Below are positions 1-7,212 of a stretch of 15,808 bases of DNA, piece after piece (within the stretch, counting starts at the first letter, position 1; each line of letters starts with the position of its first letter). Origin of the DNA: DAOMFM01 sp035429825. Lineage in GTDB: Bacteria; Acidobacteriota; Blastocatellia; UBA7656; JADIYM01. The notes beneath the pieces are model-generated. The model was given only the letters and a program-made list of their open reading frames with translations, searched no databases and was not told where the DNA came from. Where the stretch lies: positions 1-15,808 of the forward strand of contig JBGAKX010000102.1 in assembly GCA_044224215.1 (NCBI GenBank), given 5' to 3'. Position numbers and translations under genes: made by a program.

Positions 1-2064
1 GGCGTGAAGCCGGCGCTCGGGCGGACCTTTGCGCCGGGCGAGGACGAGCCCGGGGCGGAACCGCTGGTGGTGATCAGTTCAGAGCTCTGGCAGCGCAAGT
101 TTGGAGCCGCCCAGGATGTGGTTGGAAAGGGCCTCACGCTGGATGACCGGAGTTACACGATCGTCGGCGTCCTGCCTGCAAGCTTTGGCCTCTGGCGCAC
201 CACCGATGTCTACGTGCCCATTGGCCAGTGGAACAACCCGGCGCTGGAGAGCCGCAGCGCCGCACTTGGACTCCACGGGATCGGACGGCTCAAGCCCGGC
301 GTCACCGTCGAGCAGGGCCAGGCCGATCTGGAACGAGTGATGCGTGATCTTGCCGTCGCATACCCGGAGTCGAACAAGGGCAACAGCGCCAAGGTGTCGC
401 CGCTCAAGCAGCGAATCGTCGGCGACATCGAGCCGAACCTGTGGATGTTGTTTGGCGCCGTAGGTTTCGTTCTGCTGATCGCGTGCGTCAATGTGAGCAA
501 CCTTCTGCTCGCACGCTCGACGGGCCGTACCCGCGAATTTGCCATTCGCGCCGCGCTCGGCGCCGGCCGGCGACGCCTGCTGCGTCAATCGCTTACCGAA
601 AGCATGCTTCTGGCCCTCCTCGGCGGCGGGCTGGGCTTGCTTGTCGCGAGCTGGGGAACCCACGCGGCGCTCGCGGTTCTGCCCACGACGGTACCTCGTG
701 CAGCAGAGATCGGTCTCGACATCAGGGTCGTGTTGTTCACCCTGGCGATTTCACTGTTCACGGGAATCCTTGCCGGCCTCGCTCCCGCACTCAAGACGTC
801 GCAGTGGCGATTGTCGGAAACGCTCAAGGAGGGCGGTCGCACCGCAAGCGTCGGCCACGGACGGGCGCAGGGCATTCTGGTCGCGGTTGAGATGGCATTG
901 GCGGTGGTGCTGTTGATCGGCGCGGGATTGATGATTCGCAGTCTCAGTGCGCTCTGGAGCGTTGATCCCGGGTTTCGAGCGGACAACGTGTTGACCTTCG
1001 AGCTCAGCCTTTCCCCCGCGATGAGAAGCGCAAGTCCGGAGGCGATTCGGGCCACCTTGCGCGAGCTCAATCGCCAGCTGAGCGCGACGCCAGGCGTCCG
1101 GGCAGTTTCGTTCTCGGACGGCGCCGTTCCATTGGCCGGCGAGGACGATCTGTTCTTCTGGGTGGACGGCCAACCAAAACCACAGAGTCAGAGCGAGATG
1201 CCCATGGCGCTGGTGTACCGGGTCGAGCCCGGCTATCTGACGGCCATGGGGATTCCGCTCAAGCAGGGCCGATTCTTCACCGACCAGGATGACGAACGGT
1301 CACAGTCCGTGGTGGTGATTGACGAGGTCTTTGCCCGGAAACACTTCGGCGACCGAAACCCGATAGGCCGTCGAATCGTTCAGGACGGCCGGGACCCACA
1401 GCAGATTGTCGGCGTTGTCGGGCACGTGAAGCAGTGGAGTCTCGATTCGGACGACGAGCAATCACTTCAGGCGCAGCTCTACGAGCCGCTCAGGCAGTAT
1501 CCGGACGACGCGATGCCGGGGCTCGTCGCCGGCGTCGGAGTCGTGGCGCTCACCAGCGGACCGACGGCACCAATCGATTCGATCCGCAACGTCGTGCAAG
1601 CCAACAACAGTCAGAATGTGATCTCCCGCCCGCAAACAATGAACGAAGTGATCGCCGGCACACTCGCGGATCGCCGGTTCTCGATGGTCGTGCTCGACGC
1701 ATTTGCCGTCGTGGCACTTCTTCTCGCGACCCTCGGACTCTACGGCGTCATCTCCTATCTGGTGGGCCAGCGCACCCATGAACTCGGGATCCGTATCGCG
1801 CTCGGCGCGCAAGGTCGGGACGTGCTTCGCCTGGTCTTGGGCTCGGGGATGAAGATGGCGCTTGGAGGAGTGGCCCTTGGTCTGGCGGCCGCGTTCGCAC
1901 TGACTCGACTCATGTCGAAGATGGTCTATGGAGTCAGTACGACAGATCCGCTCACGTTTGCGGTCATTTCCCTGCTGCTGACGATGGTCGCATTGCTGGC
2001 GTGCTTCGTTCCCGCGCGCCGGGCAACTAAGGTCGATCCGCTCGTGGCATTGCGGTTTGAGTGA
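1..2064 (+). CDS. ADOP-type FtsX/MacB family permease, N-terminus cut by window edge
   Basis: The reading frame is open from the first base, so the start lies upstream; 687 residues are present. Visible in order: the end of a MacB periplasmic core domain (GRTFAPGEDEPGAEPLVVIS near the start, then IVGVLPASF), a first FtsX block around residues 145-265 with TM helices (FVLLIACVNVSNLLLARS, then REFAIRAALGAGRRRLLRQ), a second periplasmic domain (about 330-555), and a C-terminal FtsX block (LATLGLYGVISYLVGQRTHE, ELGIRIALGA, ending PARRATKVDPLVALRFE). Two periplasmic domains and two FtsX blocks in one chain are typical of the acidobacterial duplicated orphan permeases. These are usually encoded without a partner ATPase; any ATPase here would lie upstream. 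Role: inner-membrane transport or mechanotransmission, substrate unknown. The fold is clear; the substrate cannot be inferred. Confidence 0.9.
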   Translation, partial: GVKPALGRTFAPGEDEPGAEPLVVISSELWQRKFGAAQDVVGKGLTLDDRSYTIVGVLPASFGLWRTTDVYVPIGQWNNPALESRSAALGLHGIGRLKPGVTVEQGQADLERVMRDLAVAYPESNKGNSAKVSPLKQRIVGDIEPNLWMLFGAVGFVLLIACVNVSNLLLARSTGRTREFAIRAALGAGRRRLLRQSLTESMLLALLGGGLGLLVASWGTHAALAVLPTTVPRAAEIGLDIRVVLFTLAISLFTGILAGLAPALKTSQWRLSETLKEGGRTASVGHGRAQGILVAVEMALAVVLLIGAGLMIRSLSALWSVDPGFRADNVLTFELSLSPAMRSASPEAIRATLRELNRQLSATPGVRAVSFSDGAVPLAGEDDLFFWVDGQPKPQSQSEMPMALVYRVEPGYLTAMGIPLKQGRFFTDQDDERSQSVVVIDEVFARKHFGDRNPIGRRIVQDGRDPQQIVGVVGHVKQWSLDSDDEQSLQAQLYEPLRQYPDDAMPGLVAGVGVVALTSGPTAPIDSIRNVVQANNSQNVISRPQTMNEVIAGTLADRRFSMVVLDAFAVVALLLATLGLYGVISYLVGQRTHELGIRIALGAQGRDVLRLVLGSGMKMALGGVALGLAAAFALTRLMSKMVYGVSTTDPLTFAVISLLLTMVALLACFVPARRATKVDPLVALRFE

Positions 2065-2149
2065 CGACTGCTGCGTGCGGTGACCTGCCGGGCGAACCAT
2101 CGCAGGCGGAATCACAAGTCGACTCGAGATCTGAACCCTAAAACATAAC

Positions 2150-2179
2150 TTGACAGGCATATACCTTGTTGGCTATATG
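2150..2179 (+). promoter_or_regulatory. Promoter of the arsR-AHSA1 operon, probably leaderless
   Basis: A perfect -35 hexamer TTGACA lies at 2150-2155 and TATATG (4 of 6 matches to TATAAT) at 2174-2179, with an 18-nt spacer. The expected transcription start, about 7 nt after the -10 box, falls on or next to the ATG at 2186, and no Shine-Dalgarno precedes that ATG. This suggests a leaderless mRNA. The hexamers are seen directly; the start point is inferred. Confidence 0.65.
2158..2179. promoter_or_regulatory. Candidate ArsR operator (inverted repeat within promoter)
   Basis: CATATA (2158-2163) and TATATG (2174-2179) form a perfect 6-bp inverted repeat with a 10-bp centre (ACC-like and GGC-like inner flanks extend it imperfectly). 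It fills the -35/-10 spacer and covers the -10 box, where a bound ArsR dimer would block RNA polymerase. AT-rich dyads placed like this are common in self-repressing ArsR operons. Binding itself is inferred. Confidence 0.55.
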
Positions 2180-2185
2180 TCTGCC

Positions 2186-2533
2186 ATGGAATCAACGTTC
2201 ACGATCGTCGCGGAGCCCAACAGACGGGCCATCTTGAGCATGCTGCTCTCGTCTGAGCGCTCCGTTGGCGAGATCGAGCGCGAGCTACAGCTGTCGCAAC
2301 CGTCCGTCTCCAAGCACCTGCGGGTGCTGCGAGAGGCCGGGTTCGTGGAATCACGAATTGAAGCGCAGCGGCGCCTGTATCGATTGAGACCCGAGCCGCT
2401 CATGGAGCTCGACGCGTGGCTCATACCCTTCCGACGGTTCTGGTCAAAGCACGTCGATGCCTTGGAGCAACACCTGGAAACGATGGAGGAGGTGCCCTCT
2501 GTGAAAGGAAAGAATAGAAATGAGCAGCCGTGA
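2186..2533 (+). CDS. ArsR-family winged-helix repressor (AHSA1-linked type)
   Basis: A 115-residue protein, the usual ArsR length. The winged helix-turn-helix covers about residues 5-95: an AEPNRRAILSML opening, and a recognition helix in LSQPSVSKHLRVLREAGFV (residues 36-54), followed by the wing (ESRIEAQRRLYRL). I see no cysteine pair for metal sensing, so this is not a classic arsenic or zinc sensor. It resembles ArsR proteins that pair with AHSA1/SRPBCC proteins. The start is set at the ATG at 2186 because the TTG at 2150 is the -35 box and the ATG at 2177 lies in the -10 box. Its end overlaps the next gene by 14 bp, so translation is probably coupled. It probably represses its own operon through the inverted repeat just upstream; the signal is unknown. 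Confidence 0.88.
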   Translation: MESTFTIVAEPNRRAILSMLLSSERSVGEIERELQLSQPSVSKHLRVLREAGFVESRIEAQRRLYRLRPEPLMELDAWLIPFRRFWSKHVDALEQHLETMEEVPSVKGKNRNEQP

Positions 2534-3065
2534 GCAATACACGCCGGGCGCCGCGTCCGGCGCCGAGGTTCGAAAAGACGGTGAGAAGTGGACCCTCGTT
2601 CTCGTCCGTGACCTGGCCCATTCTCGCGCGAAGGTCTGGCAGGCGCTGACAGACCCCGAGCATCTGCGCGAATGGGCCCCGTTCGATTCTGACCGGAACC
2701 TCGGTACCGTCGGTACCGCAATGCTCACGACGGTGGGCGCGCCGACGCCGCTTGTTTCCGAGACTCGCGTGATCCGGGCCGATGTGCCCAGGGTGCTCGA
2801 ATTCAGCTGGGGCGGACAGGACATCCGCTGGGAACTGGAGCAACTGCCGGACGGAGGCACGCGGCTTACGCTGTGGCACAACATCGACCGCAATTTCATC
2901 GCGATGGGAGCTGCGGGCTGGCACATCTGCTTCGACGTGCTGGAGCGGCAGCTCGCCGGTCAGCCCATTGGACGCATCGTCGGTGCCGAGGCCATGAAGT
3001 TCGGCGGCTGGCAGCGACTGCATCGCGAGTACGCAAGGCAGTTCGGCCTGCAAGCGCCCAACTGA
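2520..3065 (+). CDS. AHSA1/SRPBCC-domain protein
   Basis: A 181-residue protein with the START-like fold of the AHSA1 family: the opening strand WTLVLVRDLAHSRAKVWQALT, then DPEHLREWAPFD (the usual helix after the first strand), the central VLEFSWGGQDIRWELEQL and TRLTLWHN strands, and a long C-terminal helix (GWHICFDVLERQLAG). Proteins of this group have a deep hydrophobic pocket and often sit beside an ArsR regulator. Their ligands are mostly unknown, and the Hsp90-activator name comes from the eukaryotic relative rather than from function here. The start ATG overlaps arsR by 14 bp and is preceded by an AAGGAAAG ribosome-binding sequence. No signal peptide is seen, so it is expected in the cytoplasm. 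Confidence 0.88.
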   Translation: MSSREQYTPGAASGAEVRKDGEKWTLVLVRDLAHSRAKVWQALTDPEHLREWAPFDSDRNLGTVGTAMLTTVGAPTPLVSETRVIRADVPRVLEFSWGGQDIRWELEQLPDGGTRLTLWHNIDRNFIAMGAAGWHICFDVLERQLAGQPIGRIVGAEAMKFGGWQRLHREYARQFGLQAPN

Positions 3066-3089
3066 CTTTCAAAGGAGGTCCCATTCAAC

Positions 3090-3308
3090 ATGAACCACTG
3101 GATCCGCCAGATCCATCGTTGGACGTCCATCGTCTTCACGGTGACCGTCGTCGCCAACTTCATCGCAATCGCTCTCGCGCAGGGTGGGATGCCCCCGCCC
3201 TGGGTGACCTACTCGCCGCTGCTACCGCTCGCGTTGCTCCTGTTCACCGGTTTGTACATGTTCGTCTTGCCGTATGTCGCCAAGTGGCGCAGCGGGAAGA
3301 CGCAATGA
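3090..3308 (+). CDS. Small two-helix membrane protein
   Basis: A 72-residue protein with two likely membrane helices, about residues 12-31 (TSIVFTVTVVANFIAIALAQ) and 43-63 (PLLPLALLLFTGLYMFVLPY), joined by a proline-rich turn (GGMPPPWVTYSP), with a basic C-terminal tail. A strong AAAGGAGG ribosome-binding site ends 11 nt before the ATG. It follows the AHSA1 gene by 24 bp on the same strand, so it is probably the third gene of the arsR operon. I do not recognise the family. Its membrane location and position suggest it serves the same response as the AHSA1 protein. Confidence 0.75.
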   Translation: MNHWIRQIHRWTSIVFTVTVVANFIAIALAQGGMPPPWVTYSPLLPLALLLFTGLYMFVLPYVAKWRSGKTQ

Positions 3309-3347
3309 ACGCGTGGGGCGCGAGCCAGGGCTAGCAGGCTTCGAACC

Positions 3348-4076
3348 TCACGCTGCCGGGCGTTTCGATTGGTACTCGGTCGCTGGCGCCTGTGTCCGCC
3401 CTGACAACGCCGATGCGTCGCTTGCGGCACTCGACGGAGCTGTTTCACCAAGTGCAATGATCGCGGTGTTCACGATCTCAGCGGATTCGTCCGCACGGAA
3501 CTTCCGAGTGTCGGACAAATCCCCGCTCGAGTTCGAGCAGGCGACTCCGACCGCCCTGGCGTTCGCCGCGTCCTTTCGCCCGAGGTAGTACGTCTTGATG
3601 CTCGTGATCTTCCCGTCGACCTCCTCGAAGCTGCCGTTCGTATATTCGAGATACCAGGTGTTTGGGACGATCTTGTGCGTCGTCTCGTCCGTGGCCTGAC
3701 TGGTCTCCAACGGTTCGCCAAAGACGCGAATGACCTTGTCGACGCTGTCGCCGAGATTGATGTCACGCAGGCCCTTTCCGGGAGGATTCGCGTCGCCCGT
3801 GAGTTGAACCCTGACGATGTACTCAGGATCGTCCGGAGCGGTTTCGACTGCAATGTAGTGGTCCTCGAAGAAGTAGATGAGGATTTGCCAGCCGTCGTCG
3901 AACTGCTGGGACTCGCTGGGCTTGCCATAGGCCGCGCGAATGTCGCGAAGTTCCGTACCGGGTTTGATTCCGTAGAGAACCGTCTGCGGTGGAACGTCGG
4001 CCCGGGCCACCGTGGCCGTGGGTACGAGGAAGCCCGATACGAGAAGAGACGCAAGACCGTGCAAATGGTGTTTCAT
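3348..4076 (-). CDS. Secreted protein with two BamE/SmpA-like modules
   Basis: A 242-residue protein. It begins with a signal peptide (MKHHLHGLASLLVSGFLVPT, probable cut after ARA at residue 26) with no lipobox cysteine, so it is probably periplasmic. Two related modules follow: residues 36-93 (GIKPGTELRDIRAAYGKPSE, then an aromatic IYFF strand) and 107-165 (NLGDSVDKVIRVFGEPLET, then WYLEYTNG and KITSIKTYYLG). Both match the 'G...vrdv...fG.P' pattern of BamE/SmpA-type domains. The C-terminal 70 residues are low-complexity and rich in Ala and Ser. It converges on the small membrane protein gene and diverges from the pentapeptide gene, so it stands alone. The duplicated fold is my reading of the sequence; its function is unknown. 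Confidence 0.8.
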   Translation of the reverse strand: MKHHLHGLASLLVSGFLVPTATVARADVPPQTVLYGIKPGTELRDIRAAYGKPSESQQFDDGWQILIYFFEDHYIAVETAPDDPEYIVRVQLTGDANPPGKGLRDINLGDSVDKVIRVFGEPLETSQATDETTHKIVPNTWYLEYTNGSFEEVDGKITSIKTYYLGRKDAANARAVGVACSNSSGDLSDTRKFRADESAEIVNTAIIALGETAPSSAASDASALSGRTQAPATEYQSKRPAA

Positions 4077-4271
4077 TGGTAATTCTCAACTGCTCGACCG
4101 ATTTCTCCGGCTATCTCCCGGAACCTACGCTTTGATGCGCGTTCCGGCGTTTCGTTTCATCGCGCCCGAGATGGCAACGGCCCTGCCGCACGAAGGCGTG
4201 CGCGTCCGGGGAGCGCCCGACCAGTTTGCCGTTCAAGCCCGTCGCGCTTCAGCGCCAAACGCCGTGCCGTG
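4077..4271. other. Divergent intergenic region
   Basis: This 195-bp stretch lies between the start codons of two divergent genes and must hold both promoters. I found no convincing -35/-10 pair, operator or hairpin in it. Confidence 0.4.
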
Positions 4272-4985
4272 ATGAATGTCACTGCGGCGGCAGCCGACAG
4301 GCGTTACGCTGTTGTCGTGTCACACGAAGCGCAAAGTCTGACGATGGAGTTCAACCTGTCGACAATCGAAGGAACCGTACTCTGGAGCGGTCACGCGAGC
4401 ACGCAAGCCGAGGCCGTCGAGACGGCGGCTCGTACGCGCGGCAACCTCGATCGAGTCAGCCTCCGCGGGGCGGACCTGCGCGGAGCGAGTCTCGCCGGCC
4501 TGTCACTCCGTGGAGCGGACCTGACACAGGCGGATCTCACCGCTGCCGACCTCGTAGAGGCGAACCTGAACGAGGCGCTCCTCGTCGACGCCTGCCTCCA
4601 CAAGACACGGCTCAAAAGGGCGTGGCTCGACTCGGCCTGTCTGTTCCGCGCGAACATGACAAAGGTTCGCCTCATCGAGGCCGACCTGACCGATGCGAAT
4701 CTGACCGCAGCCGACCTTTCGGGCGCCGCGGTGATGGACGCGGACCTCACCAGAGCGTGTTTCAACGAGGCGATCATGCGCCGCGCGTGCCTTCGCGGTG
4801 CGTCGGCGAGAAGCGCGGTCTTCCGGCACGCGACGCTCGACGAAGCCAACCTCCTGGGTGTCGATCTCACTGGCGCGGACCTGCGGGGCGCCAGCCTGAC
4901 GGGCGCTCGAATGGCCGGCGCAATCCTCGACGCGGCGGTTTTCGACGTTGCGGACGCCGCCGCGGGAAACGGCGTCACGCCGTAA
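4272..4985 (+). CDS. Pentapeptide-repeat protein
   Basis: A 237-residue protein. After a short N-terminal part (MEFNLSTIEGTVLWSG and an alpha-helical piece), residues 59-224 form an unbroken run of 34 pentapeptides, with Leu/Phe/Met at every fifth position and A-D/N-L type cores (RGADL, TQADL, TAADL, VEANL, TDANL, TGADL). Such repeats fold as a right-handed quadrilateral beta-helix of about 8.5 turns. Known relatives include DNA mimics (MfpA, Qnr) and many proteins of unknown role; nothing here shows which applies. There is no signal peptide. The start is uncertain: GTG 4269, ATG 4272 and ATG 4344 are in frame and none has a good ribosome-binding site. ATG 4344 would remove only residues before MEFNLST, so it is a serious alternative. 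Confidence 0.85.
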   Translation: MNVTAAAADRRYAVVVSHEAQSLTMEFNLSTIEGTVLWSGHASTQAEAVETAARTRGNLDRVSLRGADLRGASLAGLSLRGADLTQADLTAADLVEANLNEALLVDACLHKTRLKRAWLDSACLFRANMTKVRLIEADLTDANLTAADLSGAAVMDADLTRACFNEAIMRRACLRGASARSAVFRHATLDEANLLGVDLTGADLRGASLTGARMAGAILDAAVFDVADAAAGNGVTP

Positions 4986-5009
4986 CACTGACGAACATTG
5001 GAGGGTCAG

Positions 5010-5573
5010 ATGCTGCAGATCCATCGAAAGGGCGATTCGGCGCCCGCGTTCATACCCGATTTTGGCGATCCTCTCGGTCTCCTCGTGCACTGTCACGTGA
5101 AGATCGATGGACGGCTCAAGGCGCTCGAGCGTGCCGCCGCAGTTTTTCAGGCCAATGACGTCGAACGAATCCCTGAGGCATTCGAGGCCATTGCGGCAGC
5201 ACAGGCGCACTTCGCAGGACCCGGTGCGAAGCACACGGCGGACGAGGAGGAGTCGCTGTTTCCCCGCCTGCGTGCCCTCCGCAACGATGGGGAGACCGGC
5301 GTTCTCGAGGCTCTCGACGAGCTCGTGTTGCAGCATCGGATCATCGAGCGAGCGCACGCGGTGTTGGACGGCATCGTTGAAGAGCTGAATGCCAGTGGAA
5401 CGCCGTCTCCGTCGCTTGCCGTCCGGTTCGAGGGGTCGGTCGCTGAGCTCGTCGCGCTCTACCGTCCACACATCCGGTTGGAGGAAGAGTTCGTGTTCCC
5501 GGCCGCGGCGCGCCTTCTGGCGGCGTCCGAACTGGTCGCACTCGGTGGAGAGATGCGGGCGCGACGGCGGTAA
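5010..5573 (+). CDS. Hemerythrin HHE-domain protein, stand-alone
   Basis: A 187-residue protein with the four-helix HHE cation-binding pattern. Likely di-iron ligands are His27 (LLVHCHVKIDGRL), His75 and Glu79 (HTADEEESLFP), His109 (LVLQHRIIERAH), and His154 and Glu158 (HIRLEEEFVFP). The two H-x9-P stretches are the internal pseudo-repeat typical of this fold. Such proteins bind O2 or NO-reactive di-iron centres, or act in iron-sulphur repair (YtfE/RIC-like). The start is the ATG at 5010, because GGAGGG at 5000-5005 is its ribosome-binding site; a TTG at 4998 is also in frame. It lies 24 bp after the pentapeptide gene and may be co-transcribed with it. It is a different gene from the hemerythrin fused to Dch further right. 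Confidence 0.88.
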   Translation: MLQIHRKGDSAPAFIPDFGDPLGLLVHCHVKIDGRLKALERAAAVFQANDVERIPEAFEAIAAAQAHFAGPGAKHTADEEESLFPRLRALRNDGETGVLEALDELVLQHRIIERAHAVLDGIVEELNASGTPSPSLAVRFEGSVAELVALYRPHIRLEEEFVFPAAARLLAASELVALGGEMRARRR

Positions 5574-5613
5574 TCATCCCTGATGCCGGCTGCCGCCCGT
5601 TGCATCACACGAG

Positions 5614-7212
5614 TCACGCAGCGCCGCGTGCCCGCCGTCGCAATGCTGGCTTTTCAAGAATCCGTTGTGCGGCGTCGCGCATCAATGCCAGTACGACATG
5701 GTCATCGCGCTCGGCGCCAAACGCGACGAGCGCGCCAACATACACAGTCGTCGCCACCGAACCCACCATCACGACACTGCCAAGACCGCCGGTGCCGCAC
5801 GCGGTGGACAGCAGAAGCGCTACCGAGTACGCCACGCTGGCAGCAACCAGAGGCTTCCACAGAGCCCAGTCATAGATCCGCACTCCGAGTGTCCGCTGAA
5901 CGTGTACGGAGAGCACCGGCACGACCAATAACACGGTTCCCGTTGCGGCAGCGGCGGCTCCATCGATGCCGTAGTTGGGAATCGCGTAGAGCGATGCGAG
6001 CGTGTAGAGGCTTGCGCCGCCGACGATGATCCCAAGCACCTGCCTGGATCGGCCCGACATCAGGAGCAACGCGACAAGCGGACCCGCAGCCTGGGCGACG
6101 AGAAGCCCGCAACTCAGAATCCGGACCGCCGTTGCGGCTCCCACGAATGCGCCACTCATCACGCCGAGAATTGGTGCGGGCATCAGGATCAGAAGCCCGA
6201 GCGGCAGGATGGCCACCGAGAGTATCCAGCGCGTGTAGCACTGCGTCTCGCTGGAGAGCTCCGCAATACGCTTTTCGGCGAGCAGCGCGGCGATGCGCGG
6301 CCGGAACGCCGTCATCAGCGCTCCCGAAAAGAAGAGCGCGACCCCGCTCAACTTGATCGCAATGTCGAACAGCCCGACGTCGGTACTCGTGCGGAAGACG
6401 GCAAACAGAAACGTGTTGAAACTTCGGAACCCTCGCGTGAAGAGATCCGTCAACATGACCGGTACTGCAAATCCGAGCGTCTCGCGAACCCGGATGCGCG
6501 CCCGAACCTGCGCCAGCTGGGGCCACACACGCGACCGGAACACGATCCCAGCGTAGACCGAACTTGCGACGAGCGCGACGAGATACGCCGCCGGAAGCGC
6601 GATCGGACCCGTGACATTTCCTGCAAACAGCACGACGAGCGCACCAAGCCTCACGACGGGCTCGACGATGCTGTTTGCGACCACCATGTCCCGAACGCGC
6701 CCCACGCCGTAGAACGACTGAAGCAGCACAAAATTGACCGCGAACAGCGGCGTCAGCACGCCGAACATTCTGAGCGTCGACTCGAGGTGCTGCTGTCCGG
6801 GAAATGCCGTGGCCACGATCGATCCGGCCCCGACCACGAGAACGGTAGCAGCGAGCAGACCGACCGTCATGCTGACCGCAAATCCCAACGCGATCGCACC
6901 CTTCACGCGTTCGAGATCCCCGATGGCTGTTCCCGCAGCCGCATCCTTGAGCAGGCTGCGGCCAAGGCCGAACCCGACAACAGTACGCACCAACTGAAAG
7001 ACGGTCAGCCCGACAACATACGTCCCGTACGCAGCAACTCCGTACAGGCTTGTCGCGGCAAGCAGAAACGCGAGTCCGAGGACCCGGTCAAGGACGTCAC
7101 CGACCATGAACCTGCCGGTATTCGCCACCACGGGCGACGCCGGACCGCCGGCGGCTGCATCCGCCGCAGTGCGCCGTCGAGGCCGCATGCCCATTGGCTT
7201 CAGGAGGCCCAC
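5614..7212 (-). CDS. Oligosaccharide flippase (polysaccharide biosynthesis/MATE-like)
   Basis: A 532-residue integral membrane protein with about 12-14 hydrophobic helices, for example LGLAFLLAATSLYGVAAYGT, AIALGFAVSMTVGLLAATVL and VVMVGSVATTVYVGALVAFG. The layout matches the MOP superfamily of Wzx-type flippases (usually 420-500 residues), which move lipid-linked glycans across the inner membrane. I choose the GTG at 7212 because AGGAG (complement of 7220-7224) sits 7 nt upstream; the ATGs at 7194 and 7188 lack such a site. With this start it overlaps the acyltransferase stop by 13 bp, so the two are probably translationally coupled. Its substrate is not visible, and there is no glycosyltransferase in the window. 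Confidence 0.85.
   Translation of the reverse strand: MGLLKPMGMRPRRRTAADAAAGGPASPVVANTGRFMVGDVLDRVLGLAFLLAATSLYGVAAYGTYVVGLTVFQLVRTVVGFGLGRSLLKDAAAGTAIGDLERVKGAIALGFAVSMTVGLLAATVLVVGAGSIVATAFPGQQHLESTLRMFGVLTPLFAVNFVLLQSFYGVGRVRDMVVANSIVEPVVRLGALVVLFAGNVTGPIALPAAYLVALVASSVYAGIVFRSRVWPQLAQVRARIRVRETLGFAVPVMLTDLFTRGFRSFNTFLFAVFRTSTDVGLFDIAIKLSGVALFFSGALMTAFRPRIAALLAEKRIAELSSETQCYTRWILSVAILPLGLLILMPAPILGVMSGAFVGAATAVRILSCGLLVAQAAGPLVALLLMSGRSRQVLGIIVGGASLYTLASLYAIPNYGIDGAAAAATGTVLLVVPVLSVHVQRTLGVRIYDWALWKPLVAASVAYSVALLLSTACGTGGLGSVVMVGSVATTVYVGALVAFGAERDDHVVLALMRDAAQRILEKPALRRRARGAA

Noticed and set aside
2080..2106. Hairpin after the permease gene (CCTGC/GCAGG)
   Set aside because: Arms of five bases with a long loop and no T-run; not a convincing terminator.
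2150..2185. Longer ArsR from TTG 2150 or ATG 2177
   Set aside because: TTG 2150 is the first half of the -35 box and ATG 2177 is in the -10 box; neither would be in the transcript.
4998..5009. TTG start for the stand-alone hemerythrin
   Set aside because: The bases after it form the GGAGGG ribosome-binding site of ATG 5010.
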